NCBI GenBank assembly: GCA_035546295.1
Contig: DATKBT010000031.1
Span: 89,650 to 153,649, forward strand
Length of the DNA stretch: 64,000 nt
Direction: 5' to 3'
Origin: DATKBT01 sp035546295
Lineage (GTDB): Bacteria > Acidobacteriota > Thermoanaerobaculia > Multivoradales > Multivoraceae
Below are positions 1 to 10,592 of the stretch, piece after piece (the stretch's first letter is position 1; each line of letters starts with the position of its first letter). The translations under genes were made by a program, and so were the position numbers. The notes beneath the pieces are model-generated. The model was not told the origin of the DNA and did no database searches. It saw only the letters and a list, made by a program, of their open reading frames with translations.

Positions 1-322
1 ACCCTCGCTGGCGGTTGCGAAGTCTCTGGATCATTCTCTCTCCTTGAAAGTTACGGGTGAACGCGAGGTCGGTCGTGAGACCGGGGCCAATCGGCTCCAA
101 CTCGTCGTCTCTCCAACCGACCTCAGCCCGCGGGTCTCCGTTTCTGGCTGATGTCCGGGCATCTCACGTCCAGCCACGAGAGATCGAGATCGAGATCGGG
201 TTTCACTACGACCGGCAGGATCGAGGCGTGCAGCAGTCATGCCAACGGCCGAACCCCCCTGGAGAAAGCCGTTTGGAGCAAGCCGTCCCGACCGTTTTGA
301 CACTTTGTGTCGCCGCCGTGTG
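1..322. other. Non-coding stretch at window start
   Basis: I see no supportable gene here. Open frames on both strands are short and arginine/serine rich, as chance frames in GC-rich DNA are. A short run of GAGATC hexamers lies near 180-198. The stretch lies downstream of the minus-strand peptidase gene, so it may simply be its 3' flank. Confidence 0.5.
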
Positions 323-1801
323 TCATGGAACGGCAGGTTGCACGGGGCCAGCCAGACGCTGGACGAGCTCCCGGTAGATCTCGACGCCCTCCACGTAGGC
401 GGGCAGGGTGATCCGCTCGAGAGGCCCCATCGTCGATCCGGCATCCGCCGACAGCGAGAGAAAGGGCGTGAAGCCGTAGGCGGGGACGCCGGCGGCGCGA
501 AAGAAGCTTCCGTCGTTGGTGAACGCGCTCAACACGTAGGGGCCGACCGCTTTCGTTTGGAATCTCGTCTCGAGCAGGCGATCGATGGCCAGCGGCACTG
601 GATGATCGAGGGGGCTGCCCTCCGCCGTGTCCCGGATCGGCCGCACCGTCAAACGCACGCCGTGGGTCAACGACGCGGGCAGCAGGCGCTCGATCAGCTC
701 CTCGTCGAGCTCCTCCCCCGGCAGGAGGTGGAGCATGATCGGCAGACGATAGCCGCCGTCCGCCTCGTAGCCCTCGATCGGGAACAGGTGGACCTCGTTG
801 CGAAACAGGGCGCGGAGGTAGTAGGGCAGGTCGCCGAAGCGCCGCTGCGAGCGGATCGTGCGGTCGGGATCGGCGAGCAGCTCGTTCAGGTAGGGATCGG
901 TCCTCGTGCCGACGTAGAACGCGAGGAAGGCTCGCACCTCGTCGGTGATCCGCAGGCGCCAGTCGTGGCCGTGTACGGCAAGATCGCGGGCCAGGATCGC
1001 CAAGCGGTCCCGGCTCGCGCTGCAGGCCAGCACCTCGACGTAGCTCTTGGCCGCGAACGAGGTCCCCCAGTACTTGATCTCCTCGCGGGAGATGGCTTCG
1101 ATCACCCCGCCCTCGGTGAGCACGGCCCAGAACCGGCTGACGAGCTCGGGATGCCGCTCGATGATCCACTGCGAGCCGAGGTCGCTGCCCACCTCCTCGC
1201 TGGACGTCGCGAGCAGGATCAAGGACCGCCTGGGTCTGCGCCCGAGGGCGTTGGAGGTGCGCTCGAGGGCGAGCATCGCCTCGAGCTGGGCGATCGTCAC
1301 GCTCTTCATGTCGAAGGTGCCGCGTCCCCACAGCCAGGGTCCGTCGATGGCGCCCGAGAACGGCGGATGCCGCCAGTCCTGGGAGAGGTCGACCTCGTTG
1401 GTGTCGAGGTGGCTCTGGAGCACCAGCGCCTGCGGGTCCTCGCCCTCCAGGATCGCCCAGAGGTTCGCGTGGCGCTCGCCCAGCGCCTCGACGTGGACGT
1501 CGATCCCGGCGGCCTCGAGCTCGCCCGCCAGGTACCTGGCGGCCTCGATCTCGCTGCCGGTGGCGGACGTCGTGTCGATCTGGACGAGCCGTTGCAGACG
1601 CTCGACCTCGGGCATGGCGGCGTAGTCGATCTCGGACCACGACAGATCGACCATCGCTTCCAGGGTGCCGAGCATCCAGGGCACCAGAGTCGCCGCGACC
1701 GCGCCCGTGATCAGCAGGCTGCCGTAGAGCGAGCGGCGCGCGACCCGGCGCTGATCGGCTCGCAGGGCACTCAAGAGAAGGGGGGGCGCACGAAGGGCCA
1801 C
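323..1801 (-). CDS. M20-family peptidase-like protein, membrane-anchored
   Basis: The protein is about 492 aa with the M20/PM20D1-type zinc carboxypeptidase fold. A single hydrophobic segment (about residues 22-43) should anchor it in the inner membrane, with the catalytic part probably outside the cytoplasm. M20 landmarks are visible: HLDTN with first ligand H131, FDMKS with the bridging Asp D164, the catalytic Glu pair in SSEEVGS (E202/E203) and E230 in LTEGG. The last zinc ligand, normally a His in a His-Gly-Pro-x-Glu-Arg pattern, reads Met (M458 in TMGPLERI), so metal binding may be altered. The start is a GTG chosen because the hydrophobic segment follows directly. The open frame continues upstream into the divergent neighbour, where it looks non-coding. 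The family hydrolyses peptides or N-acyl amino acids; the substrate here is unknown. Confidence 0.8.
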   Translation of the reverse strand: MALRAPPLLLSALRADQRRVARRSLYGSLLITGAVAATLVPWMLGTLEAMVDLSWSEIDYAAMPEVERLQRLVQIDTTSATGSEIEAARYLAGELEAAGIDVHVEALGERHANLWAILEGEDPQALVLQSHLDTNEVDLSQDWRHPPFSGAIDGPWLWGRGTFDMKSVTIAQLEAMLALERTSNALGRRPRRSLILLATSSEEVGSDLGSQWIIERHPELVSRFWAVLTEGGVIEAISREEIKYWGTSFAAKSYVEVLACSASRDRLAILARDLAVHGHDWRLRITDEVRAFLAFYVGTRTDPYLNELLADPDRTIRSQRRFGDLPYYLRALFRNEVHLFPIEGYEADGGYRLPIMLHLLPGEELDEELIERLLPASLTHGVRLTVRPIRDTAEGSPLDHPVPLAIDRLLETRFQTKAVGPYVLSAFTNDGSFFRAAGVPAYGFTPFLSLSADAGSTMGPLERITLPAYVEGVEIYRELVQRLAGPVQPAVP

Positions 1802-1963
1802 GACGGGCGAGTCTATGCCCGAGGCAGGGCGCGAGTCGCGATAGCGTCCGCAGCCATGCCGAGGAGGAATGCGAGAGCGTGCCCGGCGGGCGCGCGGGCC
1901 GGACGTTGGGGCCGACGTTCGAGTGTCGAGCTCGCCGCTGGGGACGGCTGACCGGCGGCACCG

Positions 1964-3598
1964 ATGGAGGGCACCCGGACGATGGAGCGGACGATGGAGC
2001 GGACGGCGGTGGGAGAAGGCACCCGCGGCCTCGAGCGATGGTGGCGGGCGGCGGCGCTCCTGCTGGTGGCGGTCCTCGCCTGCGCGCTCTACCTCTCGCT
2101 CGAGCAGGCCGCGAGCGGGGGGCTCGGCCTCCCCCTCGACGATGGCTGGATCCACCTGACGTTCGCCCGCAGCCTGGCGGCCGGCGACGGCATGAGCTAC
2201 CAGTCGGATCGCTGGGTCAGCGGCTCGACGGCGCCTCTGTGGACGGCGATCCTCTCGCTGGGCTTCCTGCTGCCGGGCGAACCTCTACACTGGTCCAAGG
2301 GCATCGGCGTCGTCTGCTATCTGCTGGCTGTTCTGGCGATGGTGCGGCTCGCGGCCGCCTTCGGTGTGCGCCGCCCCTTCTCCTGGCTCGCCGGCCTGCT
2401 CCTCGTGCTGACCGACTGGATGGTCTGGAGCGCGCTCTCGGGGATGGAGATCCCGCTGTTCGTGCTGCTCACCACCGTCGGCCTCGAGCTGCAGGCTCGT
2501 GAGGTGCGCGCGGGAGGGACGAGACACTGGGCCCTGCCGGTCTTCGGCCTGGCGATGCTGGTTCGACCGGAGGGCGCCCTGCTGCTCGCCCTCGCGGCGC
2601 TCGAGAGGTCGGTGCGGATCGACGCCCGTGACGGGACGCCCGGGCTCGCGTCCTCGCTGCGCCGTGTGCGGGGGCTCCTGCCCGCTCTCGGGGTCGCCAT
2701 CCTCTCGTGCCTGCCCTTCGCGGTGTTCTCGCTGATGGCGGGCGGCTCGGCCCTGCCGACCACCTTCGAGGCCAAGCTCGAGAGCGGGTACAAGTGGCTG
2801 CCGGCGCTGAGGGATCTCTGGATGGCGGCGGAGGTGCTGTTCAGACCCCAGCCCTGGACGTTCCTGCTGGCGGGGGCGGGCGCCGCCGCGCTGCTGCGCC
2901 GCTGCGGTCGCGCGCCGCAGAGCCTCCTCCCATTGCTCTGGCTGCTCTCGCTCCCCTGTGCGTACTCGCTGCTGGCGCCCGCCGGTCGGCCGATGCCGAT
3001 GGGCAACTTCGGCCGCTACCTCTTTCCGCTCTATCCGTCGCTGATCGTCCTCGGAGTCCTCGGGATGCAGAGCCTCGGCCCTGTGATCTGGCGGTCGTGG
3101 CGGTGGCGGGGCGGCAGGCTCCCGGTGCCCCTGCTCGCCTGCGCCATCGTGCTCCTGCCGTCGACGCTGGCGACGCTCGCGGGCGCACCGCGCCACGCGC
3201 GCAACGTCGCCAACGTCGAGCAGAGCGACGTCCTCGCCGGACGCTGGATCGCGGCAAACCTTCCGGCCGGCGCCGTCCTGGGGGTGCAGGACGTCGGCGC
3301 GATCGGCTACTTCGCTCCCAACCCGATCCTCGATCTGGTGGGGATCGTCACCCCCGAGATCCTGAGCGGCTCCACCGGCGAGGAGGCGCCGCCGGCTCGC
3401 GACATGGGCTGGCTCGCCGCGCGGGTGCGGGCGCGCAACGTCGACTACTTGGTGGTCTTTCCCGCGTCGTACGGCGGCGAGGAGGTCCTGGGGCGGTACT
3501 TGCCCGGCCTGCGAGCGCTGCGGCGCTTCCCGGTGCGCGAGAACGTCACGATGGCGGGCTCCGAGCTGGTGGTCTACGCGCTCGCCCCGACGGAGTGA
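1964..3598 (+). CDS. GT-C type multi-pass membrane protein (putative glycosyltransferase)
   Basis: The protein has 544 aa and about ten hydrophobic helices spread over its length. After the first helix (residues 28-45) comes a loop with the Asp pair D59-D60 in PLDDGWIHL, where GT-C glycosyltransferases (PMT/ArnT-like) carry acidic catalytic or metal residues. A soluble C-terminal domain follows the last helix. The family moves sugars from polyprenyl-phosphate donors onto acceptors on the outer face of the inner membrane; donor and acceptor cannot be read from the sequence. ATG 1964 is the first of three close in-frame ATGs (also 1982 and 1994), so the exact start is uncertain. The neighbours are a polyprenyl-phosphate ribosyl transferase homologue and a second GT-C/YfhO-like protein, which supports a role in envelope glycan assembly. 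It is transcribed divergently from the M20 gene. Confidence 0.75.
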   Translation: MEGTRTMERTMERTAVGEGTRGLERWWRAAALLLVAVLACALYLSLEQAASGGLGLPLDDGWIHLTFARSLAAGDGMSYQSDRWVSGSTAPLWTAILSLGFLLPGEPLHWSKGIGVVCYLLAVLAMVRLAAAFGVRRPFSWLAGLLLVLTDWMVWSALSGMEIPLFVLLTTVGLELQAREVRAGGTRHWALPVFGLAMLVRPEGALLLALAALERSVRIDARDGTPGLASSLRRVRGLLPALGVAILSCLPFAVFSLMAGGSALPTTFEAKLESGYKWLPALRDLWMAAEVLFRPQPWTFLLAGAGAAALLRRCGRAPQSLLPLLWLLSLPCAYSLLAPAGRPMPMGNFGRYLFPLYPSLIVLGVLGMQSLGPVIWRSWRWRGGRLPVPLLACAIVLLPSTLATLAGAPRHARNVANVEQSDVLAGRWIAANLPAGAVLGVQDVGAIGYFAPNPILDLVGIVTPEILSGSTGEEAPPARDMGWLAARVRARNVDYLVVFPASYGGEEVLGRYLPGLRALRRFPVRENVTMAGSELVVYALAPTE

Positions 3599-3716
3599 CC
3601 CGCCGTGGCGCCGGGGCCTGCGCGCTCGCCACGAGGGCGTCGATGGGCGGGCAACGTGAGGTGGCGGGCTGCGTGGCCTGGGCGCGGCTCGCTCTCGCAG
3701 CTCGTCGGGGAGCGCG

Positions 3717-4586
3717 CTACGTGTAGATGATCGCCAGGACGGTCGATCCCCAGAGGACGAGATTGACCAGGAACGGGACGTCGGTGAGCATCGTCTCGGT
3801 GGGGTTGCGCGGGTCGTCCGCCTGGTAGGTGAGGTAGAGGTAGCGGAAGATGCCGAACAGCGCGAAGGGGATGGTCAGGGCGTAGTAGGGGGAGCCGTAC
3901 TTTCCGGTGGTCTCTGCATCGGTCGTGTAAAGCGCGTACGCGATCACCGTGGAGGCGGTGACCACGTTGATCATCTGGTCGAGGAACTCCCGACCGTAGT
4001 GGAGCAGCACTTCGCGCTGGCCGGCGGCCTCGCCGCGCAGAAGCTCGAGCTCGTGGCGGCGCTTCGAGAAGGCGAGGAAGAGCGCCAGGAAGGTCGCGCA
4101 GAGAAGCAGCCACTGCGAGACGGGGACCATGATGGCCGCGCCCCCCGCCAGCACGCGGAGGACGTAACCGGCTGCGATCGACATGACGTCGACGATCACG
4201 ACGTGCTTGAGCCACGCCGAGTACAGCAGGTTGAGCAGGAGGAAGGCGCCGCTCGCCGCGAGCACGCCGGGATCGAGCAGCGCGGCGCCGATCAAGCCGC
4301 CGACGGCGAGCACCACCAGCGTGGCGACCGCCACCGGCACGGACAGCGTGCCGGCGGCGAGGGGGCGATGCCGCTTCAGCGGGTGGAGGCGATCCCGTTG
4401 GCGATCGACGAGGTCGTTGAGCAGGTAGATCGAGCTCGAGAGCCCGCAGAACAAAAGGAAGGTGAGGCCGATCCTGACGACGGCGACCGGATCCTGCAGT
4501 GAGCCGGAGAAGACCAGCGGCGGCAGGACGAACAGGTTCTTGGCCCATTGCGCGGGTCGCAGGGACCGAAGGAGCGGCGGGAGCAC
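3717..4586 (-). CDS. UbiA-family prenyltransferase, decaprenyl-phosphate phosphoribosyltransferase-like
   Basis: This 289-aa integral membrane protein has about eight to nine helices. The signature NDLVDRQRDRLHPLKRHRP is the Asp-rich, Mg-binding motif of the UbiA superfamily. The version with His-Pro-x-Lys followed by Arg-Pro-(Leu)-Ala-Ala-Gly is characteristic of 5-phosphoribosyl-1-diphosphate:decaprenyl-phosphate transferases (the Rv3806c type), which make the lipid precursor of decaprenyl-phosphoryl ribose or arabinose. The N-terminal LRPAQWAKNLFVLPPLVFSG is also typical. The start is GTG 4586. Seven bases upstream on the coding strand lies GATAAT, so the mRNA may be leaderless. It is divergent from the YfhO-like gene. 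A heme- or menaquinone-pathway UbiA is the alternative, but the motif context argues against it. Confidence 0.82.
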   Translation of the reverse strand: MLPPLLRSLRPAQWAKNLFVLPPLVFSGSLQDPVAVVRIGLTFLLFCGLSSSIYLLNDLVDRQRDRLHPLKRHRPLAAGTLSVPVAVATLVVLAVGGLIGAALLDPGVLAASGAFLLLNLLYSAWLKHVVIVDVMSIAAGYVLRVLAGGAAIMVPVSQWLLLCATFLALFLAFSKRRHELELLRGEAAGQREVLLHYGREFLDQMINVVTASTVIAYALYTTDAETTGKYGSPYYALTIPFALFGIFRYLYLTYQADDPRNPTETMLTDVPFLVNLVLWGSTVLAIIYT

Positions 4587-4593
4587 GGGGCGT

Positions 4594-4599
4594 ATTATC
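4594..4599 (-). promoter_or_regulatory. -10 element (GATAAT) of the UbiA-family gene
   Basis: On the minus strand GATAAT lies seven bases before the GTG at 4586, so transcription would begin at or next to the start codon. No convincing -35 is visible. This is one of several such cases in the window. Confidence 0.5.
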
Positions 4600-4691
4600 T
4601 CCGGTCCCGCGTCGTGCAGCCGGATCCCGCCGGCCGGAGCCGATCGATGGCCCCGGCGTCGGACCCTCGCGAGAATCGGGTGAACGAAGTC

Positions 4692-7330
4692 ATGAGCGAA
4701 TCGAGCCCCTCGCGACTCCGCCGGCTGGCCGTGCCCGTGATGCTGCTGGGGCCGGCCCTGGTGTTGATCGGGTTGGCGATGGCGCCCGTGATCGCGGGAG
4801 CGGAGACGTTCTTCTACCGCGACATCTCGCACTTCCACCTGCACGCCAAGTGGTCGCAGATGCAGTCCTGGTCGCAGGGGCGATTGCCTCTGATCGACAT
4901 GGCCAGGGGTGGCGCCGTCTCGCTCGGCAACCCCAACACGGTGCCGCTGTACCCGACCAACCTGCTGTACGCGGTCGCGCCGTTCTACTGGGCCTTCAAC
5001 GCCCACTTCTGGCTCCACCTCCTGCTCGCGCCGCTGGGCGTCTACTGGTTGGCGCGAGTTTGGGGGCTCGGCAGGCCCGGGGCCTGCTGCGCGGGCGTCG
5101 TCTACGCGCTGAGCGGGTACTACCTCTCGCAGTTCGGCTTCTACAACCTGGTGGGAGGAGCGACCCTGGCTCCGGCGCTGGTCGCCGCCACCCTCGGCTC
5201 GTCGCGCGTGCTGCGCCGCGACGTCCCCGCCCGGCGCTGGCCTCCGCTGCTGGCCGTCGGCGTGCTCTGGGCGCTGGTGTTGCTGGCCGGCGACCCGATC
5301 GTCGCGCTCCAGGCGGGGTTGCTCGGGTTGGGAGCCGTGGTCATCGATCGGTGGCCCAGCGCGGCGGCTTCGCCCGGCGAGGCGGGAGAGGGCGGCGGGC
5401 GGTGGCGGAAGATCGGGACCTCGATGCGGGGCCTGCCCTGGCTGGCAGCCAGCACGATCGCGGGGACGCTGGTCGCCCTGCCCCAGTACGTGGAGATGGC
5501 TCGCATCCTCCCCTACTCCTACCGGTTCCAGATCTTCACGCCGCGGCAGGCGCTGCTGGCGTCCTGGGATCCGCGACAGGTCGCGGAGTGGCTCATCCCG
5601 TTCTTCTTCGGCAGGCCGCAGCTCAACTTCTGGGGGCACCGGTTCTCGGGCGACGAGATCCCGCTGTTCTTCAGCCTCTTCCCCGGGGTCCTCGCGCTGG
5701 CGCTGGTCCTGGTCTCCGGACGCCCGCGGACGAGGGCGCACGCCTTCGGCTGGATCGGGGTGGTGGCGGGCCTCGCGGTGGCTCTGGGCTCGTTCAATCC
5801 ACTCGTCCACCTGCTGGTCAGGCTGCCCGGCATCCAGCTGCTGCGGTTTCCGATCAAGTTCTGGTTGCCGATCGCGATGGGCGCCGCGCTCCTGGTCGGG
5901 CTCGGCTTCGAGCGCTGCCGTGATCCCGGTGCGCGGCGCCAGCTGCTCCGGGTGTTGGGGCTCTTGATGCTGCTCTACGTCGCCTTCTCCGCCTTGTTGG
6001 TCCAGTTTCCCGCGGGAGTCGAGCGGTGGGTGACGTCGGTCTTCACCCAGCCCCAGCCGCCGAATCGAGCGCACGAGATCCGCATGAACTGGCTCGCGCT
6101 GAGCCTGGTCCAGGCCCTCCTCGTCGGCGTCTACTGCGGGCTCGTGTGGTGGGCGCGGCGGGCTCCGGGTCGGGCCGCCGCGGCGGCGCTGACGATCCAC
6201 GCCGCGAGCCAGCTCCTCCTGCTGCGTCCGCTCTACGCCACCGACACGGTCGCCGTCTACCAGCAGCCGCCGCCGCTGCTCGCGCAGGTGGCAGAGCACG
6301 AGGAGATCGTTCACGGGGAGCTCGACGAGCTCTTCGGCCCCGCCGACAACCGGGGGATCTTCCCCGACGGAAGCGCCCACTGGGTGGAGCGACGAGGTCG
6401 CCTGGAGCTCTACCCCTTCGTCGGCATCCAGTTCGGCCGGCGCTACGTGCTGCTCAACTCGCCGGAGGGGCTGGGGTCGTTCTTCACCGTCGGCGCGGTG
6501 CAGGCGATGCGCCTCAACGGCGACGACGTCCGGGTGCGCATCGCGCGCACCGCCGGCGCCGACGTCGTGATTCTCAAGCGCCGGATCGAGGACCCGGAGA
6601 GCCTCGGTCTGCGGCTGCGCGCCGAGGGCACCGACGCCTTCGACAGCACGATCTCGATCTACGAGATCGCCGACTCGCCGCCCGAGTTCGTGCTGGCGGG
6701 CCGCGTCGCCTACTACGAGCGGCTCGACGAGGTGCTCCAGGCGATCATGTCGCCGCAGTTCGATCCGCTCAACACGGCCATCGTGCCGGGGCCGGCCCGC
6801 CAGGTCGCGCGGCCCTCCGGCGAGGTCGAGGTGGTGTCGAGCTCGGCGGATCGCATCGAGCTGGTGACGCGCTCGCCGGAGGGAGGCGTGCTGGTGGCGC
6901 AGCGGGTGTTCCTGTCCCTCTACCGCGCGACCATCGACGGTGAGCCGGCGCCGATCACGGTGGCGAACCTGCACCGCCTCGGTCTCGAGGTCCCGGCCGG
7001 CGAGCATCGGGTCGAGATCTGGGTCGAGTCGGCGCCGTTCTGGCGCTCTCTGTGGGGCACCGGTGCCGGCGTCCTCGGCCTGTGTGCGATTCCGTGGCTG
7101 CTCGGGGGGCCCCGCCGTCGAGACCGCACCGGGGCTGCGGGCGACGGCTCGCCGCGCGCGGGCTCGCCGATCGGCGTGGCGATCCCGGCGACGACGGCGG
7201 AGACGGCTGCGGTCCCCACGGGCGGGGGCGAGGAGTACACTCTGCCGGCCTCGGCCTCCGCTCGGGCCCTCGATCGCGATCCCCGGGAGGAGGCCGGCGA
7301 GACGGCCCAGGCCGAGATCGCGGAGACAGA

Positions 7331-7334
<4 letters not shown>
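4692..7334 (+). CDS. YfhO-like large multi-pass membrane protein
   Basis: The protein has about 880 aa. The N-terminal two thirds hold many hydrophobic helices, beginning at residues 10-32, with the acidic/aromatic periplasmic stretch AETFFYRDISHFHLHAKW after the first helix, as in YfhO/GT-C proteins. A soluble domain of about 250 aa follows, then a last helix near residue 795 and a low-complexity Ala/Gly/Thr/Glu tail. YfhO-family proteins are linked to lipoteichoic or other surface-glycan glycosylation; the function here is inferred only at family level. ATG 4692 gives a short N terminus; an earlier in-frame ATG at 4647 is possible. The stop codon overlaps the GTG of the biotin carboxylase gene by four bases (GTGA), which suggests co-transcription although the products are unrelated. 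Confidence 0.72.
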
Positions 7335-8905
<1,571 letters not shown>

Positions 8906-8951
8906 GCCAGCCGCCGCCCGTCGCTTCGCAGCCGCGCGCGGAGGCCGCTCC

Positions 8952-9494
8952 GTGGAGCTGAGGGTGCGCATCGGCGAGCGCACCGAGACGGTGACGGTCG
9001 AGCCGCTCGGCGACGAGCGGTTCGTGGTGCACGTTGGCGAGCAGTCCCTCGAGGTGGACGCGCGCAGCATCGGGGGCTTCGACAGCCTGATCGTCGACGG
9101 CCGGCAGTACGAGCTGGCGCTGAGCGAGACGGCACGACGGCCGGGCGCCAGCCTGCTGGTGGTCGACGACGGCCGCCGCACGCGTGAGATCGAGGTGCTC
9201 GAGCCTCTCGCCTACCTCGCCCAGGAGGCTGGTGCCGGCGCCGCGGGCGCGGGGGTGGCGGTGGTCCGCGCCTACATGCCCGGCCGCGTCGTCGAGGTGC
9301 TCGCCGCTGAAGGCACCGGGGTCGTCGCGGGCCAGGGGGTGTTGGTGCTCGAGGCGATGAAGATGGAGAACGAGATCCAGGCCGAGTCGGACGGAGTCGT
9401 GGCGAAGCTGTTCGTCGAGACTGGCCAGGCGGTCGAGGGGGGCGACCCGCTGTTCGAGATCGTGGCGGCCGTCGCCGGCGCCGGCGTGGACTGA
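8952..9494 (+). CDS. Biotin carboxyl carrier subunit of acyl-CoA carboxylase
   Basis: The 180-aa protein has a C-terminal biotinyl (lipoyl-like) domain with the attachment motif EAMKMENE, biotinylated at K137. The first 90 residues form a beta-rich region resembling the BT/linker domain between biotin carboxylase and carrier in single-chain alpha subunits, so alpha and carrier are split into two genes here. It carries carboxybiotin from the upstream carboxylase to a carboxyltransferase encoded elsewhere. GTG 8952 is chosen because GGAGG lies seven bases upstream (8940-8944). The gene lies 46 bp after the biotin carboxylase gene in the same operon and converges on lpxK. Confidence 0.9.
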   Translation: MELRVRIGERTETVTVEPLGDERFVVHVGEQSLEVDARSIGGFDSLIVDGRQYELALSETARRPGASLLVVDDGRRTREIEVLEPLAYLAQEAGAGAAGAGVAVVRAYMPGRVVEVLAAEGTGVVAGQGVLVLEAMKMENEIQAESDGVVAKLFVETGQAVEGGDPLFEIVAAVAGAGVD

Positions 9495-9521
9495 GCGGCT
9501 CGGCGGTCTCGCGCGGGACTT

Positions 9522-10592
9522 TCAGGGCCCGCTGGGGGCGCTCGAGCTCGCTCTCGCCTCCACTGCGGCGAGATGCTCCTCGACCCACGGCCCGAAGCCG
9601 CTCTCGGGGCGCGCGTCGACGACGATCTCCCACAGCGGCCGGCCGAGGCGACCGGCGAGCTTGACCCGATCCTTGGCGGTGGTGAGCACCGCGGCGCCGA
9701 GATCGGCCGCGCGGCGCCGGATGGCTTCGAGGCTGCGCTGCGGGTAGGCGTGGTGATCGGGAAACCGCAGGTGCTCCACCACCTCGAGCCCGAGACGATC
9801 GGCAGTCTGGCGGACGCTGCCGGGCCTGGCGGTGCCCGAAACCAGCAGGAATCGCTCCGACGGCGGCTCGGCCGGGGCGCCGGCGTGGCGTGAGGCCGAA
9901 GGGCCGATCAGCGAGGAGTCGAGCCCGCAGGCGAACGACGCCCCGCGAAAGCCGTGAGGCGCGAGGGCCCGTGCGAGCAGACTCGCCGCTTCGCGATCAG
10001 GGTGATCGAGACCCGTGATCAGGGCGGCGTCGGCGCGCCGGCTGGCGGCCAGCGGCTCGCGCAGCCGGCCGCTCGGGAGCAGGCGACCGCCCGCGAACGG
10101 GTCAGCCGCCGGGAACGCGAGCAGGTCGAGGTCGCGGTGGAGCTTGACGTGCGAGAAGGCATCGTCGAGCACGAAGCAGTCGACGCCGGTGCGCGCGAGC
10201 AACGCGCGCGCGGCGGCGCGGCGGTCGCCGCACACCGCGATCGCCACCCCGGCGAGCTGCTCGGCCAGGAGGAAGGGCTCGTCACCGGCCTGCTCGGGTG
10301 CGACCAGCGGTCCCTGGCCCACGCTCACGACGCAGGGCTCGCGACCCCGGCGCCCGTAGCCCCGCGAAAGGATCCCCACCCGGCGCCCGGTGTCGCGCAG
10401 GAGCCCACTCAACGCCGCCACCAACGGGGTCTTGCCGCCGCCCCCCCAATGCAGGTTGCCGACGCTCACCGCCGGTCGCCCGAGGCGCCCCGCGCGCCCG
10501 GCCCAGGCGCGCCGGCGACGCTCCAGGCCGAGAGCGTAGAGCCGCTGCCAGGGGCTGCGCGGCGGGGCCGGGGCGGTGAGGTCCAACTTCAC
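9522..10592 (-). CDS. lpxK: Tetraacyldisaccharide 4'-kinase
   Basis: The 356-aa protein phosphorylates the 4' position of the lipid A disaccharide-1-phosphate at the inner membrane. The family N terminus is clear: PAVSVGNLHWGGGGKTPL is the P-loop, with Gly-Gly in place of the usual Gly-Thr in GGTGKTP. It is followed by LSRGYGRRG, GDEPFLLA and the VLDDAFSH segment, equivalent to the DDGLQH motif of other LpxK proteins. The start GTG overlaps the stop of waaA by four bases. Together with waaA it shows that this organism makes a Kdo-lipid A type LPS. Confidence 0.92.
   Translation of the reverse strand: MKLDLTAPAPPRSPWQRLYALGLERRRRAWAGRAGRLGRPAVSVGNLHWGGGGKTPLVAALSGLLRDTGRRVGILSRGYGRRGREPCVVSVGQGPLVAPEQAGDEPFLLAEQLAGVAIAVCGDRRAAARALLARTGVDCFVLDDAFSHVKLHRDLDLLAFPAADPFAGGRLLPSGRLREPLAASRRADAALITGLDHPDREAASLLARALAPHGFRGASFACGLDSSLIGPSASRHAGAPAEPPSERFLLVSGTARPGSVRQTADRLGLEVVEHLRFPDHHAYPQRSLEAIRRRAADLGAAVLTTAKDRVKLAGRLGRPLWEIVVDARPESGFGPWVEEHLAAVEARASSSAPSGP

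Noticed and set aside
3717..7007. Very long open frame on the minus strand opposite the YfhO-like gene
   Set aside because: Only the last 289 codons (the UbiA-family protein) look like protein. The rest is Arg/Asp/Gln/His-rich antisense of a clear membrane protein gene, a known effect of GC-rich codon use.
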